Assembly: GCA_937868035.1 (NCBI GenBank)
Contig: CALMLK010000104.1
Coordinates: 1 to 5,335 of the forward strand
Reading direction: 5' to 3'
Source of the DNA: an uncultured Alphaproteobacteria bacterium
Lineage (GTDB): Bacteria; Pseudomonadota; Alphaproteobacteria; Rhizobiales; Aestuariivirgaceae
Length of the DNA stretch: 5,335 nt
Under the pieces are notes generated by a model, which saw nothing but the letters and a program-made list of their open reading frames with translations, had not been told where the DNA came from and made no database searches. The position numbers and the translations under genes were made by a program. Each line of letters begins with the position of its first letter. The stretch's first letter is position 1. Positions 1-4,712 of the stretch are shown piece after piece.

Positions 1-525
1 GATGACGGTTGCGATTGAGAAGGCGATGGTGATGACCAGGGCCAGGCCGTCGCCGATCAGCGAGACTTCTCCGGTGAAGGATTGCGAGACCATGATGGCG
101 ACGCCGGTGATCACTGCGGCAATGGCGATCCAGGTGCCGCGGCTCACGGATTCGCGGAACACGAGGAAGCTGATGAGGGCGGCGAAGAGGGGCGCGCCTG
201 CCTGCATGAGCAGAATGTTGGCGACCGTCGTGTGGGCCAAGGCCACCACGAAGGACGTGGAGGCGATGCAGAAGCAGGTTCCCACAGCAAGGCCCGGCCA
301 ACCCATGCCGCGGAAATGATCCACCGTGCCCTGAGGCCCGTGCTTCACGGCCATGTAGAGCAGCAGGAAAACGGTGGCGAAATAGGAGCGCCAGAAGACA
401 ACCGTCCAGCTGTCGGCCTCGATGAAGCGGCGGATGGTGCCGCCGAAACTCCAGGTGAGCGCAGCCCCGCCCACCAGCAGAAGGCCGGCCGTGACGGAAT
501 GGCGGAGGTGCGGGGAGGGTGTCAT
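1..525 (-). CDS. EamA/DMT-superfamily membrane transporter, N-terminal 175 residues (cut by window edge)
   Basis: Reading the minus strand from the ATG at 525 gives 175 open codons to the window edge. The protein is strongly hydrophobic, with about six membrane segments at roughly residues 12-32, 41-60, 74-97, 100-122, 130-148 and 157-175. This is the first EamA repeat plus the start of the second; the family usually has about 300 residues and ten segments, so a bit over half is present. Family-like features are WRSYFA after segment 2, the polar-aromatic stretch around TSFVVALAHTT (90-100), and the QAGAPLFAALISFLVFRE block (108-125) ending in the typical Arg-Glu at the end of segment 4. EamA proteins sit in the inner membrane and export metabolites or amino acids; the substrate cannot be read from sequence. 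No clear Shine-Dalgarno precedes the ATG, but no better in-frame start lies just upstream. It is divergent from the outer-membrane gene at 747. Confidence 0.88.
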   Translation of the reverse strand, partial: MTPSPHLRHSVTAGLLLVGGAALTWSFGGTIRRFIEADSWTVVFWRSYFATVFLLLYMAVKHGPQGTVDHFRGMGWPGLAVGTCFCIASTSFVVALAHTTVANILLMQAGAPLFAALISFLVFRESVSRGTWIAIAAVITGVAIMVSQSFTGEVSLIGDGLALVITIAFSIATVI

Positions 526-746
526 TGAGGCCGCCGTATTCAGGATTGGGCCGCCGCGCTAAGGGAACCGGGGCTGTTTGGCAAGACTCAATGCCCGGGA
601 GTCAGGCAGTCCAGCTTGCCGGTGGCGGGTTATTGTGCCGCTGCGCCTCAAATGGCGGGAACACCGGAAAAATGGCTTTGCAAGGGCAAGTGGACACCTT
701 AAAAGGTGAGTCAATGCAACCCCTCTGATTTGCGGAATTTTTCCCC
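526..746. other. Divergent intergenic region between the EamA transporter and the beta-barrel gene
   Basis: This 221-bp gap must hold the promoters of both flanking genes. Open frames crossing it (for example 519-728 plus) lack family resemblance and a ribosome binding site, so I treat it as non-coding. Visible elements are the dyad at 695-708 and, on the minus strand, a TTGACT (714-709) resembling a -35 box with no convincing -10 partner. No terminator-like hairpin with a T tract is present. Confidence 0.6.
695..708. promoter_or_regulatory. Candidate operator: CACCTT-AA-AAGGTG dyad
   Basis: Two perfectly complementary 6-bp arms separated by 2 bp lie 38 bp upstream of the GTG at 747 and about 170 bp upstream of the EamA start. 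The symmetry is seen directly; the idea that a dimeric regulator binds here is inference. A TTGACT on the minus strand immediately adjoins it (714-709), so a bound protein could cover a minus-strand promoter. I do not recognise the motif as the site of a named regulator. Confidence 0.3.
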
Positions 747-1382
747 GTGTCATTCTTCGTCCGGCTGATGTTCGTGGTCGTTTCGCTGGCCACCTTTTTG
801 ACCACCGCACGCGCCGATGACAGCGTTCCGGGAAATGACTCGATCGCAATCTTCGCAGGGCAGGCGACGTGGACGAATTTTGTGGAGAGCATGTATGCGC
901 CGTGGCGCAACGACATGGCCGACCTTGGCGTCGTCGGGCTTGCCTATTCGCACCGCTTCGGCTCGGTGAACGACATCACGGGAGGCATCCTGCCGCCGGT
1001 GATCGGTGATCATCTGTTTGTTGAAGGCGAAGTGGGCGGCTCGTTCCGCTTCGGCGATGAAGACCTGGGCGAAGGCTGGGCTGCTGCCTACCTGCGCTAC
1101 GACAACCTGCCCTGGAACGACTACGTCTACACCACCATCGCCGTGAACACGGGCGTGAGCTACCTCACGGAAACCTCGGAATTCGAGCGCAGCCGTGACA
1201 GCAAGTCGGAAGCCGCGAAGCTGCTGCACTACATGGGCCCGGAAATCACCTTCGCCAATCCGGAGAACAAGAACCTGGAACTGCTGGTGCGTTACCACCA
1301 CCGTTCGGGTGTGTTCGGATTGTTCGATGACGTGGTGAGCGGATCGACCTTCATCACCGCCGGCTTGCGGTACCGCTTCTGA
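747..1382 (+). CDS. Exported outer-membrane beta-barrel protein, PagL/acyloxyacyl-hydrolase-like
   Basis: The 211-residue protein starts with a signal peptide (Arg6, hydrophobic core 7-19, cleavage likely after ARA at 21-23). The GTG start at 747 is preferred over the in-frame ATG at 768 because the shorter form loses the only basic residue before the hydrophobic core; the ribosome binding site is weak either way. The mature part alternates polar and hydrophobic residues in aromatic-rich strands and ends in GLRYRF, with C-terminal Phe and Tyr three from the end, the usual signal for insertion by the BAM machinery. Near the end, HHRSG (184-188) contains the His-x-Ser spacing of PagL, a lipid A 3-O-deacylase. 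The catalytic Glu that follows in PagL is not obvious here; Asp194 and Asp195 are the nearest acids. It is therefore an outer-membrane protein with confidence, a lipid A deacylase only tentatively. It converges on the DUF3108 gene with a 29-bp gap and no visible terminator. Confidence 0.8.
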   Translation: MSFFVRLMFVVVSLATFLTTARADDSVPGNDSIAIFAGQATWTNFVESMYAPWRNDMADLGVVGLAYSHRFGSVNDITGGILPPVIGDHLFVEGEVGGSFRFGDEDLGEGWAAAYLRYDNLPWNDYVYTTIAVNTGVSYLTETSEFERSRDSKSEAAKLLHYMGPEITFANPENKNLELLVRYHHRSGVFGLFDDVVSGSTFITAGLRYRF

Positions 1383-1411
1383 ACATCAAGTGATGGGTGT
1401 CGGGGAGGTGG

Positions 1412-2236
1412 CTACTGGCCGGCCTGTGCGCTGACCTGCTGGCCATCCACGGAGACGCTGGCGGCGGATACGGTGACAGTCATGCCCTTGGTCTTGCCCA
1501 CCACTTGCAGCGGCACATGCAAGACCTTGCCTGACGACAACTGCACAGGCCCCAGGGTGAGCGCGTAGGTTTCCACTTCCGTGTCGCCCTTGTCCACGGC
1601 CACGCCTGCAACCGGTGTCCAGGTCAGCTTGCATTCCATGGCGTTGCCGGCGTCCTTGCGGAAGGCCAAGGCCAGGTCGAACACATCCTTGCCATCGTAG
1701 ACGCGGTACTTGCCGGAGCAGGGCTTGTCCTGCTGGCTGTTGGCCATCTTCAGGATTGCGGTGAGCGGATCGGACGTTGACTTGCCCAGTGCCGAGGCCA
1801 CGGCCGATGGCGGGGGCTGCACTTCACCGGAGTAGGAGACGGTGACGCCACCGCCCGGCTGCCAGGTCACGTCGGTCGATTTGGCCTTTTTGCCCTTCTT
1901 CTTGCGGTCGTTGCCGTAGACGCCGGGAATGAAGCGCTCGCCGTCCACGGTGCCCGAGGCGGAGAGGTTCATCTTGTAGCCGGTGAACATGTTGGAGACG
2001 CCGGAGGTCTTGCCAAAGAGCGAGGCTTCGAAACTGCCGCCGCTGATCTCGGCGCGGTAGCTTGCCTTGAGGACCGTCGAGCCCGCGACATCGACGACGT
2101 AACCCAGTTCGATCACGTTGCCCGCCCGCACTGCCGTGGAGGGTACAGCCGCCATGAGGCCGATGGCACTTGCTGCCACTGCCCATCGCCCTGCCGTTAC
2201 GTGCATCGCCTGGTTCATCCCCACATCACACTCCAT
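1412..2236 (-). CDS. Periplasmic DUF3108-family protein
   Basis: The 274-residue protein has a hydrophobic N-terminal stretch (about 17-31) ending at STAVRA (33-38), consistent with Sec export and cleavage after Ala38. The mature part is beta-rich. The block from Cys173 through KYRVYDGKDVFDLAL (176-190) to Cys202 and WTPVAGV (206-212) matches the C...vFDG..ryDL...C...Y.PiaG pattern of DUF3108 proteins; the two cysteines could form a disulfide. A lysine-rich stretch (111-119, RKKKGKKAK) lies in an apparent surface loop. Molecular function of the family is unknown to me. Start choice is uncertain: Met1 (2236) has an AAGGA 9 nt upstream but puts acidic residues ahead of the signal peptide, whereas Met7 (2218) or Met11 (2206) give more typical signal peptides. 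The gene lies 91 bp downstream of ykgJ on the same strand and may be co-transcribed or have its own promoter. Confidence 0.8.
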   Translation of the reverse strand: MECDVGMNQAMHVTAGRWAVAASAIGLMAAVPSTAVRAGNVIELGYVVDVAGSTVLKASYRAEISGGSFEASLFGKTSGVSNMFTGYKMNLSASGTVDGERFIPGVYGNDRKKKGKKAKSTDVTWQPGGGVTVSYSGEVQPPPSAVASALGKSTSDPLTAILKMANSQQDKPCSGKYRVYDGKDVFDLALAFRKDAGNAMECKLTWTPVAGVAVDKGDTEVETYALTLGPVQLSSGKVLHVPLQVVGKTKGMTVTVSAASVSVDGQQVSAQAGQ

Positions 2237-2327
2237 TGGCTGCCATCCTTCAATGGCTGGCAGCGCCGCAACGCTTGCGCGGTTAATTTGACAGGAATGG
2301 GGCGGGTTTTCTGCGCCGCGGTGACGT
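2237..2327 (-). promoter_or_regulatory. Leader between ykgJ and the DUF3108 gene with alternative hairpins
   Basis: On the minus strand, the 5' side of the DUF3108 gene carries two interleaved inverted repeats. GCTGCCA/TGGCAGC pairs 2264-2258 with 2245-2239. CCATTG/CAATGG pairs 2256-2251 with 2238-2233 and includes the Met1 start codon. The AAGGA ribosome binding site (2250-2246) falls in the loop of both. A smaller stem CGCAA-GCG-TTGCG lies further upstream. No T tract follows any of them, so this is not a classical terminator for ykgJ. I see no convincing promoter hexamers. Confidence 0.35.
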
Positions 2328-2750
2328 TCAGTTCTCGATGTTCCAAGTCGAAGAGATGAAGGTCTCGTCTTCCTGGGTTTCGCGTTCGAACTTGAGGAAG
2401 TCGTAGTAGCCGCAGTTGTCGTCGCCGGGGAATTCGCGGCAGGTCGAGGGGCGCGCGAGATAGATGGTGCAGCGGCGGGCTTCGGTATCGAAGAACTGGC
2501 AGATCTTGCCGTAGTGCGTGTCCGCCTTGCGGCGCATGATGCGCTTGTAGCCGTGCGTAGACTTGAAATATTTCTTTTCGGCCGCGGGAAGTGTCAGTCC
2601 GAAATGCTTTGCGATGCGGGCCGCGTCGCGGTCCTTCACTTCAATGACGGGATAGGAGCAACAATAGCCCGGGCACTTCAGGCAGTCGTACTTGAGCTTC
2701 TTCGGGCGCGGCTTAGCTGCCGCCGTCTTCGTCTTGCCAGTCTTCGCCAT
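2328..2750 (-). CDS. YkgJ-family cysteine-cluster protein (CxxCxxxCC), predicted Zn/Fe-S binding
   Basis: The 140-residue cytoplasmic protein carries the full cysteine signature of the YkgJ (formerly UPF0153) family: Cys23-x2-Cys26-x3-Cys30-Cys31 near the N terminus, then Cys84 (KICQFF), Cys94 (RRCTIYLARPSTCREFP, with Cys104) and Cys113. Eight cysteines in this arrangement suggest a metal site, zinc or an iron-sulfur cluster; the cellular function of the family is not established. The N-terminal 20 residues are Lys/Ala-rich and probably disordered. The start is firm: the ATG at 2750 follows GAGGA at a short spacing. That Shine-Dalgarno overlaps the TGA of the upstream lysR gene, leaving a 6-bp gap, so the two are almost certainly one transcript with coupled translation. 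Confidence 0.9.
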   Translation of the reverse strand: MAKTGKTKTAAAKPRPKKLKYDCLKCPGYCCSYPVIEVKDRDAARIAKHFGLTLPAAEKKYFKSTHGYKRIMRRKADTHYGKICQFFDTEARRCTIYLARPSTCREFPGDDNCGYYDFLKFERETQEDETFISSTWNIEN

Positions 2751-2760
2751 GGTTCCTCAC
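2751..2760 (-). promoter_or_regulatory. ykgJ ribosome binding site overlapping the lysR stop codon
   Basis: Minus-strand reading gives TGA (lysR stop) immediately continued as TGAGGAACC before the ATG of ykgJ. The GAGGA core therefore shares bases with the stop codon, a layout typical of translational coupling. It fixes the ykgJ start. Confidence 0.75.
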
Positions 2761-3704
2761 GCAGCCGGAGCAGTCTTGGCCAACGGTTTCTGGTCCTTCG
2801 CGCGGATCAACTGGAAGCGGCGATTGGTTTCCACCATCTCGCCCATCAGCCATTCGCGGAAGGCCCGGGCCGTGGCTTGCTCCTTGGACCCTTTCTTGCG
2901 GACAATCCAATAGCTGCCGTGATCCTTCATGTCGATTGAGAAGGGGCGCAAGAGCCAGCCTTCCACAAGAGAATCAGTGCAGAGGATCTGGTCGCCCAGG
3001 GCAAAGCCCTGTCCGGCCTCTGCGGCCTCGATGGCGAGGTGGTTCTGGAAAACGGTGCCGCGCCAGTCCATCTCGGCGCGGACGCCCGCTTCCTTGAGCC
3101 AGTCGGCCCAGTATTCCTTGCGGCTTTCGTGGAGGAGGGTGAAGTCGTCCAACTGGGCGGGCTGCAGGGCCGGCTGATCGGCGATGAGCTTGGGTGCGCA
3201 GACGGGGAAGATCACCACATCCGACAGCTTGAACATCTCCACGTCGTCCCAGGGGCCGCGGCCATAGCGGATGCCGAGGTCATAGTCGTCGGCGTAGAAA
3301 TCGATGAGGCGGTTGGAGGCATCAATGGAGAGTTCGATATCGGGATGAAGGTCGCTGAACTTGCCGATGCGGCCCACCAGCCAGCGCGAGGCGATGGCAG
3401 GCTCCACAGACACCTTCAGGGTGCGGGCATCGCCCACGGCTGCGGCTTCGCGCGCTGCATCAGCGAGTTGGTCGAAGAGGGGCGTGAGCTTCTGGCCGAA
3501 GATGCGGCCCGGGGCGGTGAGTTCGACGCCCCGGCCGGTGCGGGTGAACAATTCCGTGCCGAGATATTCCTCCAGCTCCCGGATATGGCGGCTGATGGCG
3601 GCGTGAGTGACAAAGAGTTCGCCCGCCGCATCGGTGAAACTCTCGTTCCGGGCGGCGGCTTCGAAGGCTTTCAGGGCATTGAGCGAGGGGAGTCGGCGGG
3701 CCAT
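2757..3704 (-). CDS. LysR-type transcriptional regulator, GcvA-like subgroup
   Basis: The 315-residue protein is full length for the family. Residues 5-64 form the winged helix-turn-helix, opening with RLPSLNALKAFEAAAR, the start typical of GcvA-like regulators. The recognition helix lies at about 33-45 (THAAISRHIRELE), followed by the LysR wing GTELFTRTGRGVELTAPG. A linker helix leads to a periplasmic-binding-protein-like effector domain (about 95-293) with DYDLGIRYGRGPW (140-152), also GcvA-like. About 20 basic/Ala-rich residues extend beyond the domain. GcvA-like proteins usually activate or repress a neighbouring gene in response to a small molecule; effector and target are unknown here. 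The ATG at 3704 has no recognisable ribosome binding site. It is co-transcribed with ykgJ and divergent from the small gene at 3841, so either could be a target. Confidence 0.93.
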   Translation of the reverse strand: MARRLPSLNALKAFEAAARNESFTDAAGELFVTHAAISRHIRELEEYLGTELFTRTGRGVELTAPGRIFGQKLTPLFDQLADAAREAAAVGDARTLKVSVEPAIASRWLVGRIGKFSDLHPDIELSIDASNRLIDFYADDYDLGIRYGRGPWDDVEMFKLSDVVIFPVCAPKLIADQPALQPAQLDDFTLLHESRKEYWADWLKEAGVRAEMDWRGTVFQNHLAIEAAEAGQGFALGDQILCTDSLVEGWLLRPFSIDMKDHGSYWIVRKKGSKEQATARAFREWLMGEMVETNRRFQLIRAKDQKPLAKTAPAA

Positions 3705-3712
3705 GGCGGGAC

Positions 3713-3732
3713 GTTAGCACAAGTCGTGTAAC
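3713..3732. promoter_or_regulatory. Candidate LysR autoregulatory operator (GTTA...TAAC dyad)
   Basis: The segment GTTAGCAC-AAGTC-GTGTAAC is an imperfect inverted repeat (one extra G in the left arm), and a further CTAAC at 3738-3742 pairs with the left GTTAG. It lies 9 bp upstream of the lysR start, in the divergent region to the small plus-strand gene. LysR-type regulators generally bind dyads of the T-N11-A type in such positions. On the minus strand, TTAGAA (3741-3736), a 17-nt spacer and GCTAAC (3718-3713) could be a weak promoter overlapping the site, which would leave almost no untranslated leader. Binding by this LysR protein is inference. Confidence 0.4.
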
Positions 3733-3763
3733 TTTTTCTAACATGTCATGTCACTTTTCGCCG

Positions 3764-3791
3764 TTTGTCTTTGTGCGCCTGCGAAGATACC
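3764..3791 (+). promoter_or_regulatory. Possible promoter of the 45-residue gene
   Basis: TTTGTC (3764-3769) and GATACC (3786-3791), 16 nt apart, are a weak match to a sigma-70-type promoter placed about 50 nt before the ATG. Upstream, the ATGTC unit is repeated in tandem (3743-3752). Both are suggestive only. Confidence 0.2.
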
Positions 3792-3840
3792 TTGCAGACA
3801 TCGGGAAAAACCCCGAACCAAGATTTTACGAGGACTTACC

Positions 3841-3978
3841 ATGAACTGGATTCTTGAAACATATTCAGACGTTTACAGCACCGCGATGATGCATGACGTC
3901 AAGGCTCGCCATCATGCTCCGGCGAACCGCAAGTCGAAGACGCTGAACAAGATCGTGCGCTTTTTCCATCGTGGATAA
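3841..3978 (+). CDS. Small basic protein of 45 residues, unrecognised
   Basis: The ATG at 3841 follows a GAGGA Shine-Dalgarno (3830-3834) at 6 nt, which is why I prefer it to the in-frame ATG at 3748, whose extra 31 residues look like translated leader. The N-terminal third is amphipathic and aromatic (MNWILETYSDVYSTAMMHD). The rest is basic, with KARHH at 21-25 and a C-terminal KSKTLNKIVRFFHRG. No signal peptide, cysteine or known domain is seen, and it is not a DUF1127-type protein as far as I can tell. The gene has its own terminator 40 nt downstream, so it is probably expressed as a short single-gene mRNA of about 250 nt. The basic C-terminal helix could contact nucleic acid or membrane lipid, but this is a guess; I do not recognise the family. 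The transcript could also act as a regulatory RNA. Confidence 0.7.
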   Translation: MNWILETYSDVYSTAMMHDVKARHHAPANRKSKTLNKIVRFFHRG

Positions 3979-4018
3979 GGCATTCGGACTGTTCGTTTTC
4001 GCAAACGCACAATAACGG

Positions 4019-4051
4019 GACCCTGGTTGCAGAATCAGGGTCTTGTTTTTT
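4019..4051 (+). terminator. Intrinsic terminator of the 45-residue gene
   Basis: A perfect 7-bp stem GACCCTG/CAGGGTC (4019-4025 with 4036-4042), extendable by G-U pairs at the base, has a 10-nt loop and is followed at once by TTGTTTTTT. This is a textbook Rho-independent terminator on the plus strand. A smaller stem (CGTTT-TCGC-AAACG, 3994-4007) lies just upstream. It insulates ssb from the small gene. Confidence 0.88.
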
Positions 4052-4071
4052 GTCGTTTCATGGAACATATA
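4043..4071 (+). promoter_or_regulatory. Possible ssb promoter overlapping terminator T tract and LexA box
   Basis: TTGTTT (4043-4048), 17 nt, CATATA (4066-4071) fits a sigma-70-type promoter moderately well. The -35 would lie in the terminator T tract and the -10 inside the LexA site, an arrangement suited to repression. The leader to the ssb ATG would be about 100 nt. The hexamers are weak, so this is tentative. Confidence 0.3.
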
Positions 4072-4077
4072 GCGAAC
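4063..4077. promoter_or_regulatory. LexA (SOS) box, GAAC-N7-GAAC
   Basis: The direct repeat GAAC-ATATAGC-GAAC is an exact match to the alphaproteobacterial LexA recognition sequence (GTTC-N7-GTTC on the other strand). It lies 105 bp upstream of the ssb ATG. In this class ssb, often with a divergent uvrA, is a known SOS-regulated gene, which supports function. A third element, GTTC at 4080-4083, makes the 10-bp palindrome GAACATGTTC with the second half-site. Confidence 0.8.
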
Positions 4078-4167
4078 ATGTTCTGGTTGTGGACGGCGGT
4101 GTTTAGCGGATGCAGCGCCCTGCGACGGGGACTATGACGGCGATGAACAGTGCCTATCTGATGTGAC

Positions 4168-4181
4168 AAGGGAGACGCGTG
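4168..4181 (+). promoter_or_regulatory. ssb ribosome binding site deciding the start codon
   Basis: AAGGGAG (4168-4174) stands 7 nt before the ATG at 4182. A GTG codon directly precedes that ATG (4179), giving two adjacent possible starts; spacing and the usual MAGSVNKV N terminus of the family favour the ATG. Confidence 0.75.
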
Positions 4182-4679
4182 ATGGCTGGATCGGTGAACA
4201 AGGTGATTTTGGTGGGCAACCTCGGACGTGATCCGGAAGTGCGCCACACGCAAGATGGCAAGCCCATCGTCAACCTCTCGATTGCCACATCCGAAAGCTG
4301 GCGCGACCGCAACAGCGGGGAACGCAAGGAAAAGACGGAATGGCACCGCGTGGTGATCTTCAACGAAGCGCTGGCCAAGGTGGCAGAGCAGTATCTGAAG
4401 AAGGGCTCGACAGTTTATATCGAGGGCCAGCTGCAGACGCGCAAGTACACGGACCAGTCGGGTGCCGAGAAATATTCGACCGAAGTGGTGCTGCAGAATT
4501 TCCGCGGTGAGCTGACGATGCTGGGCGGTCGCCCGGGCAGCGAGAGCGGGGCGAGCAGCGGCGGCTTCGGCGGCGGCGACGACTTTGGCGCATCCTCGCC
4601 GATGGAACGCCCGCGCGCGGCGGGCGGCGGTGCCAAGCAGAGTTTCGCGCGTGACCTTGACGATGAGGTTCCGTTCTAG
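4182..4679 (+). CDS. ssb: Single-stranded DNA-binding protein SSB
   Basis: The 165-residue protein is a full-length bacterial SSB. Residues 1-112 form the OB fold: [57 protein letters not shown]. Trp40, Trp54 and Phe60 correspond to DNA-stacking residues of the E. coli protein, while the position of its Trp88 is Tyr89 here, still aromatic. A Gly/Ser-rich disordered linker (about 115-152) leads to the acidic tip DLDDEVPF, which recruits partners such as RecO, PriA, exonuclease I and the chi subunit of polymerase III. It acts as a tetramer that coats single-stranded DNA during replication, repair and recombination. The LexA box upstream indicates SOS induction. The terminator at 4019 separates it from the small gene upstream; the next gene starts 33 bp downstream without an intervening T-tract terminator. 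Confidence 0.98.
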   Translation: MAGSVNKVILVGNLGRDPEVRHTQDGKPIVNLSIATSESWRDRNSGERKEKTEWHRVVIFNEALAKVAEQYLKKGSTVYIEGQLQTRKYTDQSGAEKYSTEVVLQNFRGELTMLGGRPGSESGASSGGFGGGDDFGASSPMERPRAAGGGAKQSFARDLDDEVPF

Positions 4680-4687
4680 TCTGGTGC

Positions 4688-4708
4688 GGCTTCCACACCG
4701 GGGAAGCC
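4688..4708 (+). promoter_or_regulatory. Hairpin holding the ribosome binding site of the gene downstream of ssb
   Basis: GGCTTCC (4688-4694) and GGAAGCC (4702-4708) form a perfect 7-bp stem with a 7-nt loop, ending 4 nt before the ATG at 4713. The Shine-Dalgarno GGGGAAG (4700-4706) is mostly inside the 3' arm and would be masked when folded. No T run follows, so it is not a standard terminator. A translational control role is inferred. Confidence 0.5.
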
Positions 4709-4712
4709 ATTC

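Noticed and set aside
519..728. 69-codon plus-strand frame in the divergent spacer
   Set aside because: No ribosome binding site, no recognisable domain, and it overlaps the 5' end of the EamA gene and the candidate operator.
750..1301. 183-codon open frame on the minus strand
   Set aside because: Antisense shadow of the beta-barrel gene, which has a signal peptide and a terminal Phe motif; the shadow has neither.
1383..1411. Bidirectional terminator between the convergent beta-barrel and DUF3108 genes
   Set aside because: No inverted repeat with a T tract is visible in the 29-bp gap.
2288..2293. Perfect TTGACA -35 box on the plus strand
   Set aside because: No acceptable -10 at 16-18 nt and no plus-strand gene downstream; it would only drive RNA antisense to ykgJ.
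3039..3731. 230-codon open frame on the plus strand
   Set aside because: Antisense shadow of the well-supported LysR gene.
3748..3840. Upstream ATG extending the 45-residue protein to 76 residues
   Set aside because: No ribosome binding site at 3748, whereas GAGGA is ideally placed for the ATG at 3841; the extension reads like translated leader and overlaps the likely promoter.
4074..4083. GAACATGTTC palindrome as a Gram-positive-type LexA site
   Set aside because: The Gram-positive site needs four bases between GAAC and GTTC; here there are two. The overlapping direct repeat fits the alphaproteobacterial site instead.
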